This document shows, in pieces, positions 1-6,117 of a DNA stretch of 11,733 bases. The notes under the pieces are model-generated. The model worked only from the letters and a program-made list of their open reading frames with translations, was not told where the DNA came from and made no database searches. Every line of letters starts with the position of its first letter. Positions within the stretch are counted from its first letter, which is position 1. Source of the DNA: an uncultured Bacilli bacterium (GTDB lineage: Bacteria > Bacillota_I > Bacilli_A > RF39 > UBA660); assembly GCA_944331885.1 (NCBI GenBank), contig CALVJF010000014.1:1-11733 (forward strand). The letters run 5' to 3'. The translations under genes and the position numbers were made by a program.

Positions 1-53
1 CCTACGACCTAACGGTTAACAGCCGTGCGCTCTACCGACTGAGCTAATCAGGC
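1..53 (-). tRNA. tRNA-Asn(GTT), 3' end cut by window edge
   Basis: Read on the minus strand, the 5' acceptor strand is GCCTGAT (53-47), followed by TA, a D-stem GCTC/GAGC, an anticodon stem-loop with loop CTGTTAA and anticodon GTT (18-20), the variable loop AGGTC, and the 5' half of the T-stem (GTAGG). The T-loop, 3' acceptor strand and CCA lie beyond base 1. The GTT anticodon and the CTGTTAA loop identify asparagine. The outermost anticodon-stem pair (C27 with T43) is a mismatch by my alignment; the other four pair. It has its own consensus promoter and diverges from the ATPase operon. Confidence 0.93.
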
Positions 54-64
54 ATCACTACTAC

Positions 65-94
65 ATTATATACCAGTATAAATTAAAATGTCAA
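65..94 (-). promoter_or_regulatory. Promoter of tRNA-Asn
   Basis: Minus strand TTGACA (94-89) and TATAAT (70-65) are both perfect sigma-A consensus boxes, separated by 18 bp. The predicted transcript start near 58 is about 5 nt before the mature tRNA 5' end at 53. Confidence 0.85.
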
Positions 95-133
95 CACTAA
101 ATTTTAAAAAAAGATAAAAGTTTTAAATTTATG

Positions 134-142
134 TGTTATAAT
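134..142 (+). promoter_or_regulatory. Extended -10 promoter of the ATPase-pssA-psd operon
   Basis: TGTTATAAT is a perfect extended -10 (TGn plus TATAAT at 137-142); no good -35 box is seen 17 bp upstream. The predicted start is about base 149, the first G of the ribosome binding site GGTGAT (149-154), giving a leader of only about 10 nt. The same nine bases occur before the VTT gene at 8145-8153. Confidence 0.7.
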
Positions 143-158
143 TAAAAAGGTGATATTT

Positions 159-1088
159 ATGAACGAAAAAGTAAGTATTTTAGAGCGCTATGGAGAAGAT
201 TTGATTGCTAAAGAATATATAACAGATCCTGCTATTGCTCGTGATGAAGAAATAAAACAAGTAATCTTAACTCTTTTAACTCCTGAAAAAAGTGCGCTAC
301 TTGTTGGTAAGCCTGGTATTGGTAAAACAGCAATTGTTGAAGGCTTAGCTTATCGTATCAAAAATAATATGGTCCCTAACGCCTTATTCGGCTATGACTT
401 ATTTAAATTAAATGTTACTAGTTTACTCGGTACTAGTGAAAGCGAAGGACAAGTTGAAAATAGGGTAGATTTGTTAGTAAAAGAATTAGCAAATAGAGAA
501 AAAACTATTTTATTTTTAGACGAAACCCATGTATTAGTTAATAAGTCTCAAGGTGGCGAAAGTGGTATTGATTTTGCTAATATGTTTAAAGCAGGTCTAG
601 ATCGAGGCGACATAAAAATGATTGGAGCCACAACAACCGAAGAATATGAACAATACATATTACGCGACCGCGCTTTTCTTCGCCGATTCCAAAAGATTGA
701 TGTTTTAGAGGCAGATAAACCAACTACAGTAAAAATATTAATGGGAACATATCCTAAATTAGAAAAGCAATTGAATGTAAAATTAGGATATACTGACTAC
801 ATTAAAGAAAAAATAATGGCCTTTATTGTGGAAATGACAGACGAATATAAAAGAGTTTACGAAGTAGCAAGCCGTTATCCAGACATTTGTTTAACAATTC
901 TTTCTAATGCATTTACTTACGCTTTGTATGATAACGAAAACGTTGTGACAATTAAACATATTTATAAAGCAATATGTAATGCCAAAAATATCTATGAAGA
1001 TGCTAAACTAAAAGAAATAGAACGCTTTAAAGTAGAATTTGCTGATTTAATAGAAGAAGAAAATTTAAACCTTTCTGAAATTGATTGA
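159..1088 (+). CDS. Stand-alone AAA+ ATPase resembling ClpB/ClpC domain D1
   Basis: This 309-residue protein is one AAA+ module. Seen: Walker A GKPGIGKTA (50-58), Walker B ILFLDET (117-123, glutamate E122), a sensor-1 region MIGATTTEEY (154-163), arginine-finger pair R175-R176 in FLRRF, and a helical lid with SRYPD (238-242). The best resemblance is to the first ATPase domain of Clp/Hsp100 proteins. There is no Clp N-domain, middle domain, D2 or ClpP-binding loop. At the pore-loop position, where Hsp100 D1 has KYRG, it reads ESEG (94-97), so the aromatic residue is missing. The role is unknown: a remodelling or scaffolding ATPase rather than a threading unfoldase is an inference. The start is ATG 159, with GGTGAT at 149-154; an in-frame GTG at 150 lies inside that site and is rejected. 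pssA follows after 16 bp. Confidence 0.85.
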   Translation: MNEKVSILERYGEDLIAKEYITDPAIARDEEIKQVILTLLTPEKSALLVGKPGIGKTAIVEGLAYRIKNNMVPNALFGYDLFKLNVTSLLGTSESEGQVENRVDLLVKELANREKTILFLDETHVLVNKSQGGESGIDFANMFKAGLDRGDIKMIGATTTEEYEQYILRDRAFLRRFQKIDVLEADKPTTVKILMGTYPKLEKQLNVKLGYTDYIKEKIMAFIVEMTDEYKRVYEVASRYPDICLTILSNAFTYALYDNENVVTIKHIYKAICNAKNIYEDAKLKEIERFKVEFADLIEEENLNLSEID

Positions 1089-1104
1089 TTAAGGAGCAGT
1101 ACTT

Positions 1105-1746
1105 ATGTTTAAAAAAAAGGAAAATAATTTATTTATTGGTTATTACACGCCAAGTGTTTTTGTTACTTATTTAGGGGTAATTTCATCTTGTATCGGTATT
1201 TATTATGCTTTTAATGGCTTTACAACTTCAGCCATTATTTGCTTAATAATTTCCGGAATATGTGACGGATTTGATGGCAAGATAGCTCGAGCATGTAAAA
1301 GAACTAATGAGGAAAAATTATTTGGCATTCAAATAGACTCTTTAGCAGATATGAACTCTTTTATTTTTCTTCCTGTAATTATAGCCTATAGTCTAGGACT
1401 AAAAGACTGGTACCACATAATTATTTATACTTTATTTACTTTAGGAGGAATAATCAGATTAGGATACTTTAATATAATAGCTGAAGAAAGTGGCAAAGAC
1501 AAAGGTGTCGCAAAATATCATGGCTTACCTGTAACTTCTACTTCCATAATTTTACCATTAGCATATGCTTTAAAGAATTTTATTAATAGCACCGCTTTCA
1601 CAACATTTTATACAACTATTATGGCTTTTACTGCTTTATTATTTATTTTAAATTTTACCTTTAAAAAGCCTCAAACAAAATGGCTTTATGTCTTTGTTGT
1701 TTTTTCAATTATAATGATAAGTTACTTTATTTTGGGTACTAAATAA
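1105..1746 (+). CDS. pssA: CDP-diacylglycerol--serine O-phosphatidyltransferase
   Basis: The 213-residue membrane enzyme transfers phosphatidyl from CDP-diacylglycerol to L-serine, making phosphatidylserine and CMP. It carries the CDP-alcohol phosphatidyltransferase signature: D54-x2-D57-G58-x2-A61-R62, then G74-x3-D78-x3-D82. The spacer between AR and G is 11 residues rather than the common 8, which I recall in some Firmicute PssA proteins. Hydrophobic segments run at about 18-36, 41-53, 86-98, 104-121, 145-156, 167-185 and 193-209. The start ATG has an AAGGAG site about 9 nt upstream. The adjoining psd supplies the next step, which strengthens PssA over PgsA. The stop TAA shares its last base with the psd start (TAATG), so the two are probably translationally coupled. 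Confidence 0.9.
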   Translation: MFKKKENNLFIGYYTPSVFVTYLGVISSCIGIYYAFNGFTTSAIICLIISGICDGFDGKIARACKRTNEEKLFGIQIDSLADMNSFIFLPVIIAYSLGLKDWYHIIIYTLFTLGGIIRLGYFNIIAEESGKDKGVAKYHGLPVTSTSIILPLAYALKNFINSTAFTTFYTTIMAFTALLFILNFTFKKPQTKWLYVFVVFSIIMISYFILGTK

Positions 1747-2603
1747 TGCAAATATATGATCCGTATACTCAAAAAACATATACTCAAAAAACCTCAAAGA
1801 TTTTAAGATTTTTATATAATACTATAATTGGTCGGATAATTTTAAAAGTATTAACAATTCCTCTTTTTTCTAAAATTTTCTCTTATTTAACTAAAACCAA
1901 AATATCTAGCATCTTTATAAAAAAGTTTATAGAAAAGAATCATATTAACATGAATGACTATCCAATAAAAAAATATTCTTCTTTTAATGATTTTTTTACT
2001 CGTCAAATTATCCCAAATAAAAGACCATTTAATAGTAAAAATAATATTTTAATAGCACCATCTGATGCTAAATTAACAATTTATAAAATTGATAAAAACT
2101 CCACTTTTAGAATAAAAAACTCATTATACGATATCAATAGTCTTACAAATAGTAAAAAATTACATGATGAATATCAAAATGGTTATTGCTTTATATTTCG
2201 TTTAACTGTCGACGATTACCATCATTACCATTTCTTTGACGATGGACAAATAATTAGTAATTATAAAATAAAAGGCGTACTTCATACAGTTAATCCTATA
2301 GTTCACCAACATATCAAAGTATATTCTCAAAATAGTCGTGAAGTATCTATTTTAAAAACAACTAATTTTAACCAAGTTATTTATATCGAAATAGGGGCTT
2401 TAAACGTTGGTAAAATTAATAATTATCCCTTAACAAATTTTAAAAAGAATCAAGAAAAAGGTTACTTTTCTTTTGGCGCTTCAACAATTATTCTACTATT
2501 TAAAAAGGATACAATTATTCCTGATCAAGAAATAATTAAAAGAACCAAAAAAAATATTGAAACAAAAGTTAAATTAGGAACAAATATAGGCTTAAAAAAA
2601 TAA
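1746..2603 (+). CDS. psd: Phosphatidylserine decarboxylase proenzyme
   Basis: The 285-residue protein decarboxylates phosphatidylserine to phosphatidylethanolamine at the membrane. Family marks seen: APSDAK (104-109, catalytic Asp107), VDDYHHYH (155-162, His159/His162), the VNPIVHQHIKVYSQNSRE segment (182-199) and the C-terminal self-cleavage site FGAST (243-247). In the family, cleavage before the serine converts it to the pyruvoyl group, here Ser246. The residue before it is alanine where GGST or LGST is usual, a conservative change. A 15-bp tandem duplication lies in the N-terminal codons. No ribosome binding site is evident; the TAATG overlap with pssA suggests re-initiation. Its last codons and stop form the left arm of a bidirectional terminator shared with the convergent CDF gene. 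Confidence 0.92.
   Translation: MQIYDPYTQKTYTQKTSKILRFLYNTIIGRIILKVLTIPLFSKIFSYLTKTKISSIFIKKFIEKNHINMNDYPIKKYSSFNDFFTRQIIPNKRPFNSKNNILIAPSDAKLTIYKIDKNSTFRIKNSLYDINSLTNSKKLHDEYQNGYCFIFRLTVDDYHHYHFFDDGQIISNYKIKGVLHTVNPIVHQHIKVYSQNSREVSILKTTNFNQVIYIEIGALNVGKINNYPLTNFKKNQEKGYFSFGASTIILLFKKDTIIPDQEIIKRTKKNIETKVKLGTNIGLKK
1764..1793 (+). repeat. 15-bp in-frame tandem duplication inside psd
   Basis: TATACTCAAAAAACA (1764-1778) is followed directly by TATACTCAAAAAACC (1779-1793), 14 of 15 bases alike. It encodes YTQKT twice in the N-terminal region of Psd, well before any catalytic residue. Confidence 0.9.
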
Positions 2604-2630
2604 CACTAAGATTTAAAAGTGTTATTTTTT
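2595..2630. terminator. Bidirectional terminator between psd and the CDF gene
   Basis: A perfect 13-bp stem (AAAAAATAACACT at 2595-2607, its complement at 2618-2630) encloses a 10-nt loop. T-runs lie at both 3' sides, so it can stop transcription in either direction. The left arm contains the psd stop codon (2601-2603) and part of the convergent stop codon (2606-2608); the rest of the hairpin encodes the last residues of the CDF protein. Confidence 0.88.
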
Positions 2631-3499
2631 ATCTTCCAAGGATTTACATGAATCATACAATGCTTAATAATATCGAATTTATTTTCTAATTCGTTATGAA
2701 CACTTTCGGCAATAGCATGAGCTTCACTAATATTTAAAGTCTTATCGACAGCTATTTCAATATCCAAGAATACTTTATTACCGAACATTCTACTTTTAAT
2801 ATTATCTATATTTTTAACTTTTTTATTTTTATTTATAGTAGCAATAAATTTATTTAGTAATTCATCATCACACGCTTTATCTACCATTTTACCAGTAGCA
2901 TCTATAAAAATGTCATAACTTACCTTAATAATACAAGCACAAATTAACAAACTAGCAATTAGATCTCCATAGACGAATCCCATTTTTGTCGAAATAATAC
3001 CTATTAAACTACCAACACTTGATAAGGCATCACTACGATGATGCCAAGCATCAGCCTTTAAAGAATCAGAATTTATTTTTTTAGCACAAATAATCGTATA
3101 CCAATACATCCACTCTTTAACAACAATGCTGACTATAGCACCAACTAAAGCTATTGTTCCAGGAATCGATTGGCTATTTCCGCTAAACAACAATCCTTTA
3201 ATAGAAGAATAGCCAATAAATAGCCCAGTATAAAATAAGATAATAGCTAAAATTAATGCTGATACAGACTCAAAACGCTCATGACCATATGGATGTTTAT
3301 CATCACTTTCTTTATTAGAAATTTTAATTCCAATCATTACTACAAAAGTACTCAAAACATCTGATAAAGAATGTACAGCATCACTAATCATGGCTTGAGA
3401 TTTACCAATTAATCCAGCCATAAATTTAAAAACAGACAATACTATATTAACTAATACAGTATTTCTAGATACTTTCATTGCTATATTTTGATTAATCAT
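2606..3499 (-). CDS. CDF-family divalent metal exporter (zinc-type site)
   Basis: The 297-residue cation diffusion facilitator is expected to export a divalent metal from the cytoplasm in exchange for protons. The N-terminal half has six hydrophobic segments. The transport-site residues are H43-x3-D47 (VHSLSD) and H153-x3-D157 (WHHRSD), aligning with FieF Asp45/Asp49 and His153/Asp157. The two-His/two-Asp set is typical of zinc transporters such as ZnT and differs from the all-Asp sites of some Mn/Fe exporters, so zinc is the best guess. DKHPYGHERFES (67-78) is the conserved loop. A cytoplasmic domain of about 90 residues has His261, His268 and a final IHVNP (283-287), with Asn where FieF has Asp. 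The start ATG 3499 follows AAGGTGAT (3510-3503). It has its own promoter and ends 2 bp from psd. Confidence 0.92.
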   Translation of the reverse strand: MINQNIAMKVSRNTVLVNIVLSVFKFMAGLIGKSQAMISDAVHSLSDVLSTFVVMIGIKISNKESDDKHPYGHERFESVSALILAIILFYTGLFIGYSSIKGLLFSGNSQSIPGTIALVGAIVSIVVKEWMYWYTIICAKKINSDSLKADAWHHRSDALSSVGSLIGIISTKMGFVYGDLIASLLICACIIKVSYDIFIDATGKMVDKACDDELLNKFIATINKNKKVKNIDNIKSRMFGNKVFLDIEIAVDKTLNISEAHAIAESVHNELENKFDIIKHCMIHVNPWKIKNNTFKS

Positions 3500-3523
3500 A
3501 CAATCACCTTTTCAAACTCAATA

Positions 3524-3552
3524 ATTATATAAAATATTGTATGAACAATCAA
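3524..3552 (-). promoter_or_regulatory. Promoter of the CDF exporter
   Basis: Minus strand TTGATT (3552-3547) and TATAAT (3529-3524) are separated by 17 bp. The predicted start near 3517 gives a leader of about 18 nt before ATG 3499. Confidence 0.75.
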
Positions 3553-3557
3553 TACAA
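3537..3557. promoter_or_regulatory. Inverted repeat over the CDF -35 box
   Basis: TTGTAT (3537-3542), 9 nt, then ATACAA (3552-3557). The dyad surrounds the -35 box (3547-3552) of the CDF promoter and could be a repressor site, for example for a metal sensor. It also sits just after the PAP2 stop, so a weak terminator for that operon is the alternative. Six AT-rich base pairs can arise by chance. Confidence 0.3.
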
Positions 3558-3561
3558 AATT

Positions 3562-4152
3562 CTACTTCTTAGAAATAGTAATAAAGTTAATAACAAAAAA
3601 TAAACCTAAAATTATTCCAGCGACAACATCAGACGCATAATGAACACCTAAATAGATTCTTGTAATGCTAACAAAAACTACTAATAGGAAAATTATTGCA
3701 TAAACTAAAATATGATATTTTTGGGGAATTTTCTTATTTAACAAATAGGCTAGATAGCTGTAGAAAGCCATACTAACCATTGCATGACCTGAAGGAAAAC
3801 TAAAACCGGATTCAGTAATTAAATTAATTCCTACAGGTCTTGGCCTTTCAATGATATTTTTAATAAAGAAATTTAATAAATAAACACCAATAAAATTTAA
3901 GGGAATCAAAAACTTATAACTAGTATTTCGATAGAAATATATTAAAAGGAGTGTAAGGGGTACTAATATATATGGTCCACCAAGTTGCGTATAAATTTTC
4001 ATAAAAGACGTAATAATATCGTTTTGACCTTTAATTATAAACTCGTATATTTTATCATCAAATCTATAAGTGTAACCATTAATGACCAAATAAGTTATTA
4101 ATAAAAAAATAAATAGCAATATAATGCTGATAATTGTTCTTTTTTTATTCAT
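3562..4152 (-). CDS. PAP2-family membrane phosphatase
   Basis: The 196-residue type 2 phosphatidic acid phosphatase family enzyme is expected to remove phosphate from a lipid phosphate (undecaprenyl pyrophosphate, phosphatidylglycerophosphate or phosphatidate) at the outer face of the membrane. All three active-site motifs are present: K98-x6-R105-P106, P120-S-G-H123 and T164-R165-x5-H171-x3-D175 (T replaces the usual S before Arg165). Six hydrophobic segments fit the family. The start is taken as ATG 4152, with a strong GGAGG site 5 nt upstream; an upstream in-frame TTG at 4164 overlaps that site and is unlikely. The ATG lies within the last codons of the HD gene (8-bp overlap), so translation is probably coupled. 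The substrate cannot be told from sequence. Confidence 0.9.
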   Translation of the reverse strand: MNKKRTIISIILLFIFLLITYLVINGYTYRFDDKIYEFIIKGQNDIITSFMKIYTQLGGPYILVPLTLLLIYFYRNTSYKFLIPLNFIGVYLLNFFIKNIIERPRPVGINLITESGFSFPSGHAMVSMAFYSYLAYLLNKKIPQKYHILVYAIIFLLVVFVSITRIYLGVHYASDVVAGIILGLFFVINFITISKK

Positions 4153-4696
4153 AATTACCTCCAAAATATTCTTCCATTAAAAATTTATACCTATCTAATA
4201 AATCTTTATTAACATTTTTATTTTTACCTAAAAAATAAATTTCTTCATAAAACCATTTGTTATCTTCATAACTAGCTGGTGAATTACTCCATATATTTAC
4301 TCCCTTTTTAAAGCGTTCATATTCACTTAAAAGATTATGCAACTTATCAACAATTTCCAAAGTTATTATATCTTTCTCCTCGTCTTTAATTTGATTTATA
4401 AAACTTTCTTTTCGTGTCCGCCAGTTATCTATATTAGAATCTTCACTAACTTTTTTAACGTTATTAGCGATTTTTATTCCAAAATTATTTTTTAAATCTT
4501 CATAATCATAATTTGTATCTTCAATAATATCATGTAATATACCACTACAAACAATTTCCTCAGAACATCCTAATTTTAGTAAAATCATCCCAACTGTATA
4601 TGGATGAAAAATTACATCTACATTTTCATTTCTTCTTCTTTGACCACTATGTGCAATTGTAGCAAAATGAATAGCTTTTTCCATGAGATTATACAT
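4145..4696 (-). CDS. HD-domain hydrolase, SpoT/Mesh1-like
   Basis: The 183-residue soluble protein resembles the metal-dependent hydrolase half of Rel/SpoT and small alarmone hydrolases (Mesh1), which remove pyrophosphate from (p)ppGpp. Seen: AHSGQRR (15-21), H31 in FHPYTV, H55-D56 in ILHDIIEDT (53-61) with the E59-D60 pair, and D117 in VDKLHNL. Spacing agrees with the SpoT metal and catalytic residues (H53, H77/D78, E81/D82, D144). There is no synthetase, TGS or ACT domain. The usual ADRLHN motif reads VDKLHN. A related nucleotide substrate such as NADPH or a deoxynucleotide is possible. It is the first gene of a two-gene operon with PAP2. The start ATG 4696 follows AGGTGAT (4706-4700). Confidence 0.82.
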   Translation of the reverse strand: MYNLMEKAIHFATIAHSGQRRRNENVDVIFHPYTVGMILLKLGCSEEIVCSGILHDIIEDTNYDYEDLKNNFGIKIANNVKKVSEDSNIDNWRTRKESFINQIKDEEKDIITLEIVDKLHNLLSEYERFKKGVNIWSNSPASYEDNKWFYEEIYFLGKNKNVNKDLLDRYKFLMEEYFGGNYE

Positions 4697-4712
4697 TATA
4701 TCACCTAAAATT

Positions 4713-4721
4713 ATTTTATCA
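4713..4721 (-). promoter_or_regulatory. Extended -10 promoter of the HD-PAP2 operon
   Basis: Minus strand TGATAAAAT (4721-4713) is an extended -10 (TGn plus TAAAAT); the -35 region is poor. The predicted start, about 4706, is the first base of AGGTGAT, giving a 10-nt leader. Confidence 0.6.
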
Positions 4722-4752
4722 TAAGTTTTTATAAAACTAAACTGCGTGTAAA

Positions 4753-4789
4753 ATATGTGTAAATACCTTAAAATTATTAGAACACATAT
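4753..4789. repeat. 8-bp inverted repeat in the HD/MscS divergent region
   Basis: ATATGTGT (4753-4760) and ACACATAT (4782-4789) form a perfect dyad with a 21-nt gap, half-site centres 29 bp apart, about three helical turns. It lies directly upstream of the MscS promoter and about 30 bp upstream of the HD promoter, so it could be a regulator site. There is no T-run, so it is not a terminator. Confidence 0.45.
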
Positions 4790-4808
4790 ATTAATAAACT
4801 TAGTAAAG

Positions 4809-4817
4809 TGGTATAAT
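4809..4817 (+). promoter_or_regulatory. Extended -10 promoter of the MscS-type gene
   Basis: TGGTATAAT is a perfect extended -10; no strong -35 is seen. The predicted start near 4824 leaves a leader of about 18 nt carrying AAAGGAGGG (4828-4836). Confidence 0.72.
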
Positions 4818-4841
4818 TACCATTTACAAAGGAGGGAAAAA

Positions 4842-5723
4842 ATGCAAATAATTCAAGATATAAGTCGAATTTTATCTAAATATACAAGCATTGATGAAAT
4901 TGTAATATATTTAGTTTTAATTAGTATCGTATCAATTATAATTATAAAATTTTGCACTGCTATTATATGCCAGTTCGCTTTAAGATTAAATAAAGCAGAC
5001 AAAAGAGAATTTATTTTTATTAAAAGAGTTAGAATAATTGGTAATTTGGTTATCTTACTCGTTATTCTTAATATATGGCACTCTTATATTAGCGATTTTT
5101 TAACTTTCATCAGTTTTTTCTCAGCTGGTGTTGCTATTGCCCTTCGAGATTTTATCTTTAATTTTTTTTGTGGAATATATATTAAAGCCAATAAGCCATT
5201 TTTATTAGAAGATCGAATTGAAATAGGGGGCCATTTAGGAGATGTAATCGACATTCGTAGTTTGAGTTTTAGTTTATTAGAAATTAATGAAAAAGAACCA
5301 AATGGTCAAAGTACAGGAGTAATAATTAATTGCCCAAACTCTTTGATATTTACTGAGCCATTGAGAAATTTCACAATTGGATTTAAATACATTTGGAATG
5401 AAATAGAAATAAATATTCCACTAACTGCTGATATAAAAAAGACTAAAAGTATTATTTATCGTATTTTAAATCAAAATGAAATTCTTAAAAGAATACCAAA
5501 GAAAATGGAAAATGAAATTCATGGCGTTGCAAAAGACTATCGTATCTACTATAATAAACTAGATCCAATAATATATACTAAATTAAACAAAAATCACATA
5601 ACTTTACAAGCACGCTATTTAGTTCATCCTAAAAAGGCCCGTAATGTTGAAGACATGCTATGGAATGCTGTATTAGATTCATATAAAAAAGGAGAAATAG
5701 AACTATTCACTGAAAATAGTTAA
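4842..5723 (+). CDS. MscS-family mechanosensitive ion channel
   Basis: The 293-residue small-conductance mechanosensitive channel is expected to open under membrane tension and release solutes during osmotic downshock. Hydrophobic helices lie at about 18-46, 62-82 and 86-114. The third is the pore helix with FFSAGVAIALRDF (92-104), followed by FFCGIYI and then PFLLEDRIEIGGHLGDVIDI (119-138), the start of the beta domain and a strong family match. The alpha/beta C-terminal domain follows. The start ATG 4842 has a strong AAAGGAGGG site 5 nt upstream; upstream in-frame codons from 4755 overlap the promoter and are rejected. Its last 21 bp overlap the end of the convergent thioredoxin-fold gene inside a large terminator hairpin. 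Confidence 0.92.
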   Translation: MQIIQDISRILSKYTSIDEIVIYLVLISIVSIIIIKFCTAIICQFALRLNKADKREFIFIKRVRIIGNLVILLVILNIWHSYISDFLTFISFFSAGVAIALRDFIFNFFCGIYIKANKPFLLEDRIEIGGHLGDVIDIRSLSFSLLEINEKEPNGQSTGVIINCPNSLIFTEPLRNFTIGFKYIWNEIEINIPLTADIKKTKSIIYRILNQNEILKRIPKKMENEIHGVAKDYRIYYNKLDPIIYTKLNKNHITLQARYLVHPKKARNVEDMLWNAVLDSYKKGEIELFTENS

Positions 5724-5738
5724 ATATTTCTCCTTTTT
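5686..5738. terminator. Bidirectional terminator across overlapping convergent genes
   Basis: The outer stem is 14 bp (AAAAAGGAGAAATA at 5686-5699 with 5725-5738), with an inner 7-bp stem (AACTATT 5701-5707 with AATAGTT 5715-5721) and loop CACTGAA. One G on the left and AAA on the right are unpaired. A-run and T-run flanks make it work in both directions. The 21-bp overlap of the two coding regions (5703-5723) is the inner hairpin. Confidence 0.87.
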
Positions 5739-6056
5739 AAATCCTATAATTACCTTATCATCATCAACCAATAAAGGCCTTTTTACCAACATACCATCGC
5801 TAGCTAATAATTTTAACTTTTCATCATCACTCATGTTTGGCAATTTCTCTTTTAAATTTAAATTTTTATAAACTAATCCAGAAGTATTAAAAAATTTTTT
5901 TAAGTCTTCATTGCTTAACTTCCACCAAGATTTTAATTCTTCATAAGTAGGATTGTTTTCTTTTATATCTCGCTCATTATATTTAATTTTGTGTTCATTT
6001 AGCCAATCTTTAGCTTTTTTACACGTACTACAATTACTATAACAAATAAATTGCAT
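5703..6056 (-). CDS. ArsC/YusI-family thioredoxin-fold protein
   Basis: The 117-residue protein belongs to the ArsC/Spx family of thioredoxin-fold proteins. Near the N-terminus it has the redox motif C9-S-T-C12 (YSNCSTCKKAKDWL), then the FFNTSG segment (55-60) and the KRPLL segment (92-96) with Arg93 and a likely cis-proline at 94. Length and layout match the small 'arsenate reductase family' proteins like Bacillus YusI better than Spx (about 131 residues). A true arsenate reductase function is unproven; no arsenite transporter or ArsR gene is nearby. A role in thiol redox is possible. The start is ATG 6056 with GGTGAT at 6066-6061; upstream in-frame TTG, GTG and ATG codons lie within the leader or promoter and are rejected. 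Confidence 0.87.
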   Translation of the reverse strand: MQFICYSNCSTCKKAKDWLNEHKIKYNERDIKENNPTYEELKSWWKLSNEDLKKFFNTSGLVYKNLNLKEKLPNMSDDEKLKLLASDGMLVKRPLLVDDDKVIIGFKKEKYLTIFSE

Positions 6057-6072
6057 AAACATCACCAACAAT

Positions 6073-6081
6073 AGTATACCA
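6073..6081 (-). promoter_or_regulatory. Extended -10 promoter of the thioredoxin-fold gene
   Basis: Minus strand TGGTATACT (6081-6073). The predicted start at about 6066 is the first G of GGTGAT, so the leader is about 10 nt. It lies back to back with the tRNA-Gln promoter. Confidence 0.65.
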
Positions 6082-6096
6082 AAATATTAAATTTAG

Positions 6097-6105
6097 TGCT
6101 ATAAT
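6097..6105 (+). promoter_or_regulatory. Extended -10 promoter of the tRNA-Gln/tRNA-Glu unit
   Basis: TGCTATAAT with TATAAT at 6100-6105. The predicted start near 6112 is 6 nt before the tRNA. No -35 box is clear. Only 15 bp separate it from the divergent extended -10 at 6073-6081. Confidence 0.7.
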
Positions 6106-6117
6106 AAATACGATTAC

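Noticed and set aside
1086..1088. TGA read as tryptophan (Mycoplasma code)
   Set aside because: Tryptophans in the window are TGG, no in-frame TGA is needed elsewhere, and TGA here ends the ATPase just before the pssA ribosome site.
4755..4841. N-terminal extension of the MscS-type protein by 29 codons
   Set aside because: The stretch contains the inverted repeat, the extended -10 box and the AAAGGAGGG site; ATG 4842 is ideally spaced and gives a normal MscS N-terminus.
5703..6056. Calling the thioredoxin-fold gene Spx or a true arsenate reductase
   Set aside because: It is shorter than Spx, the motif layout fits the YusI-like group, and no ars genes are nearby; only the family-level call is supported.
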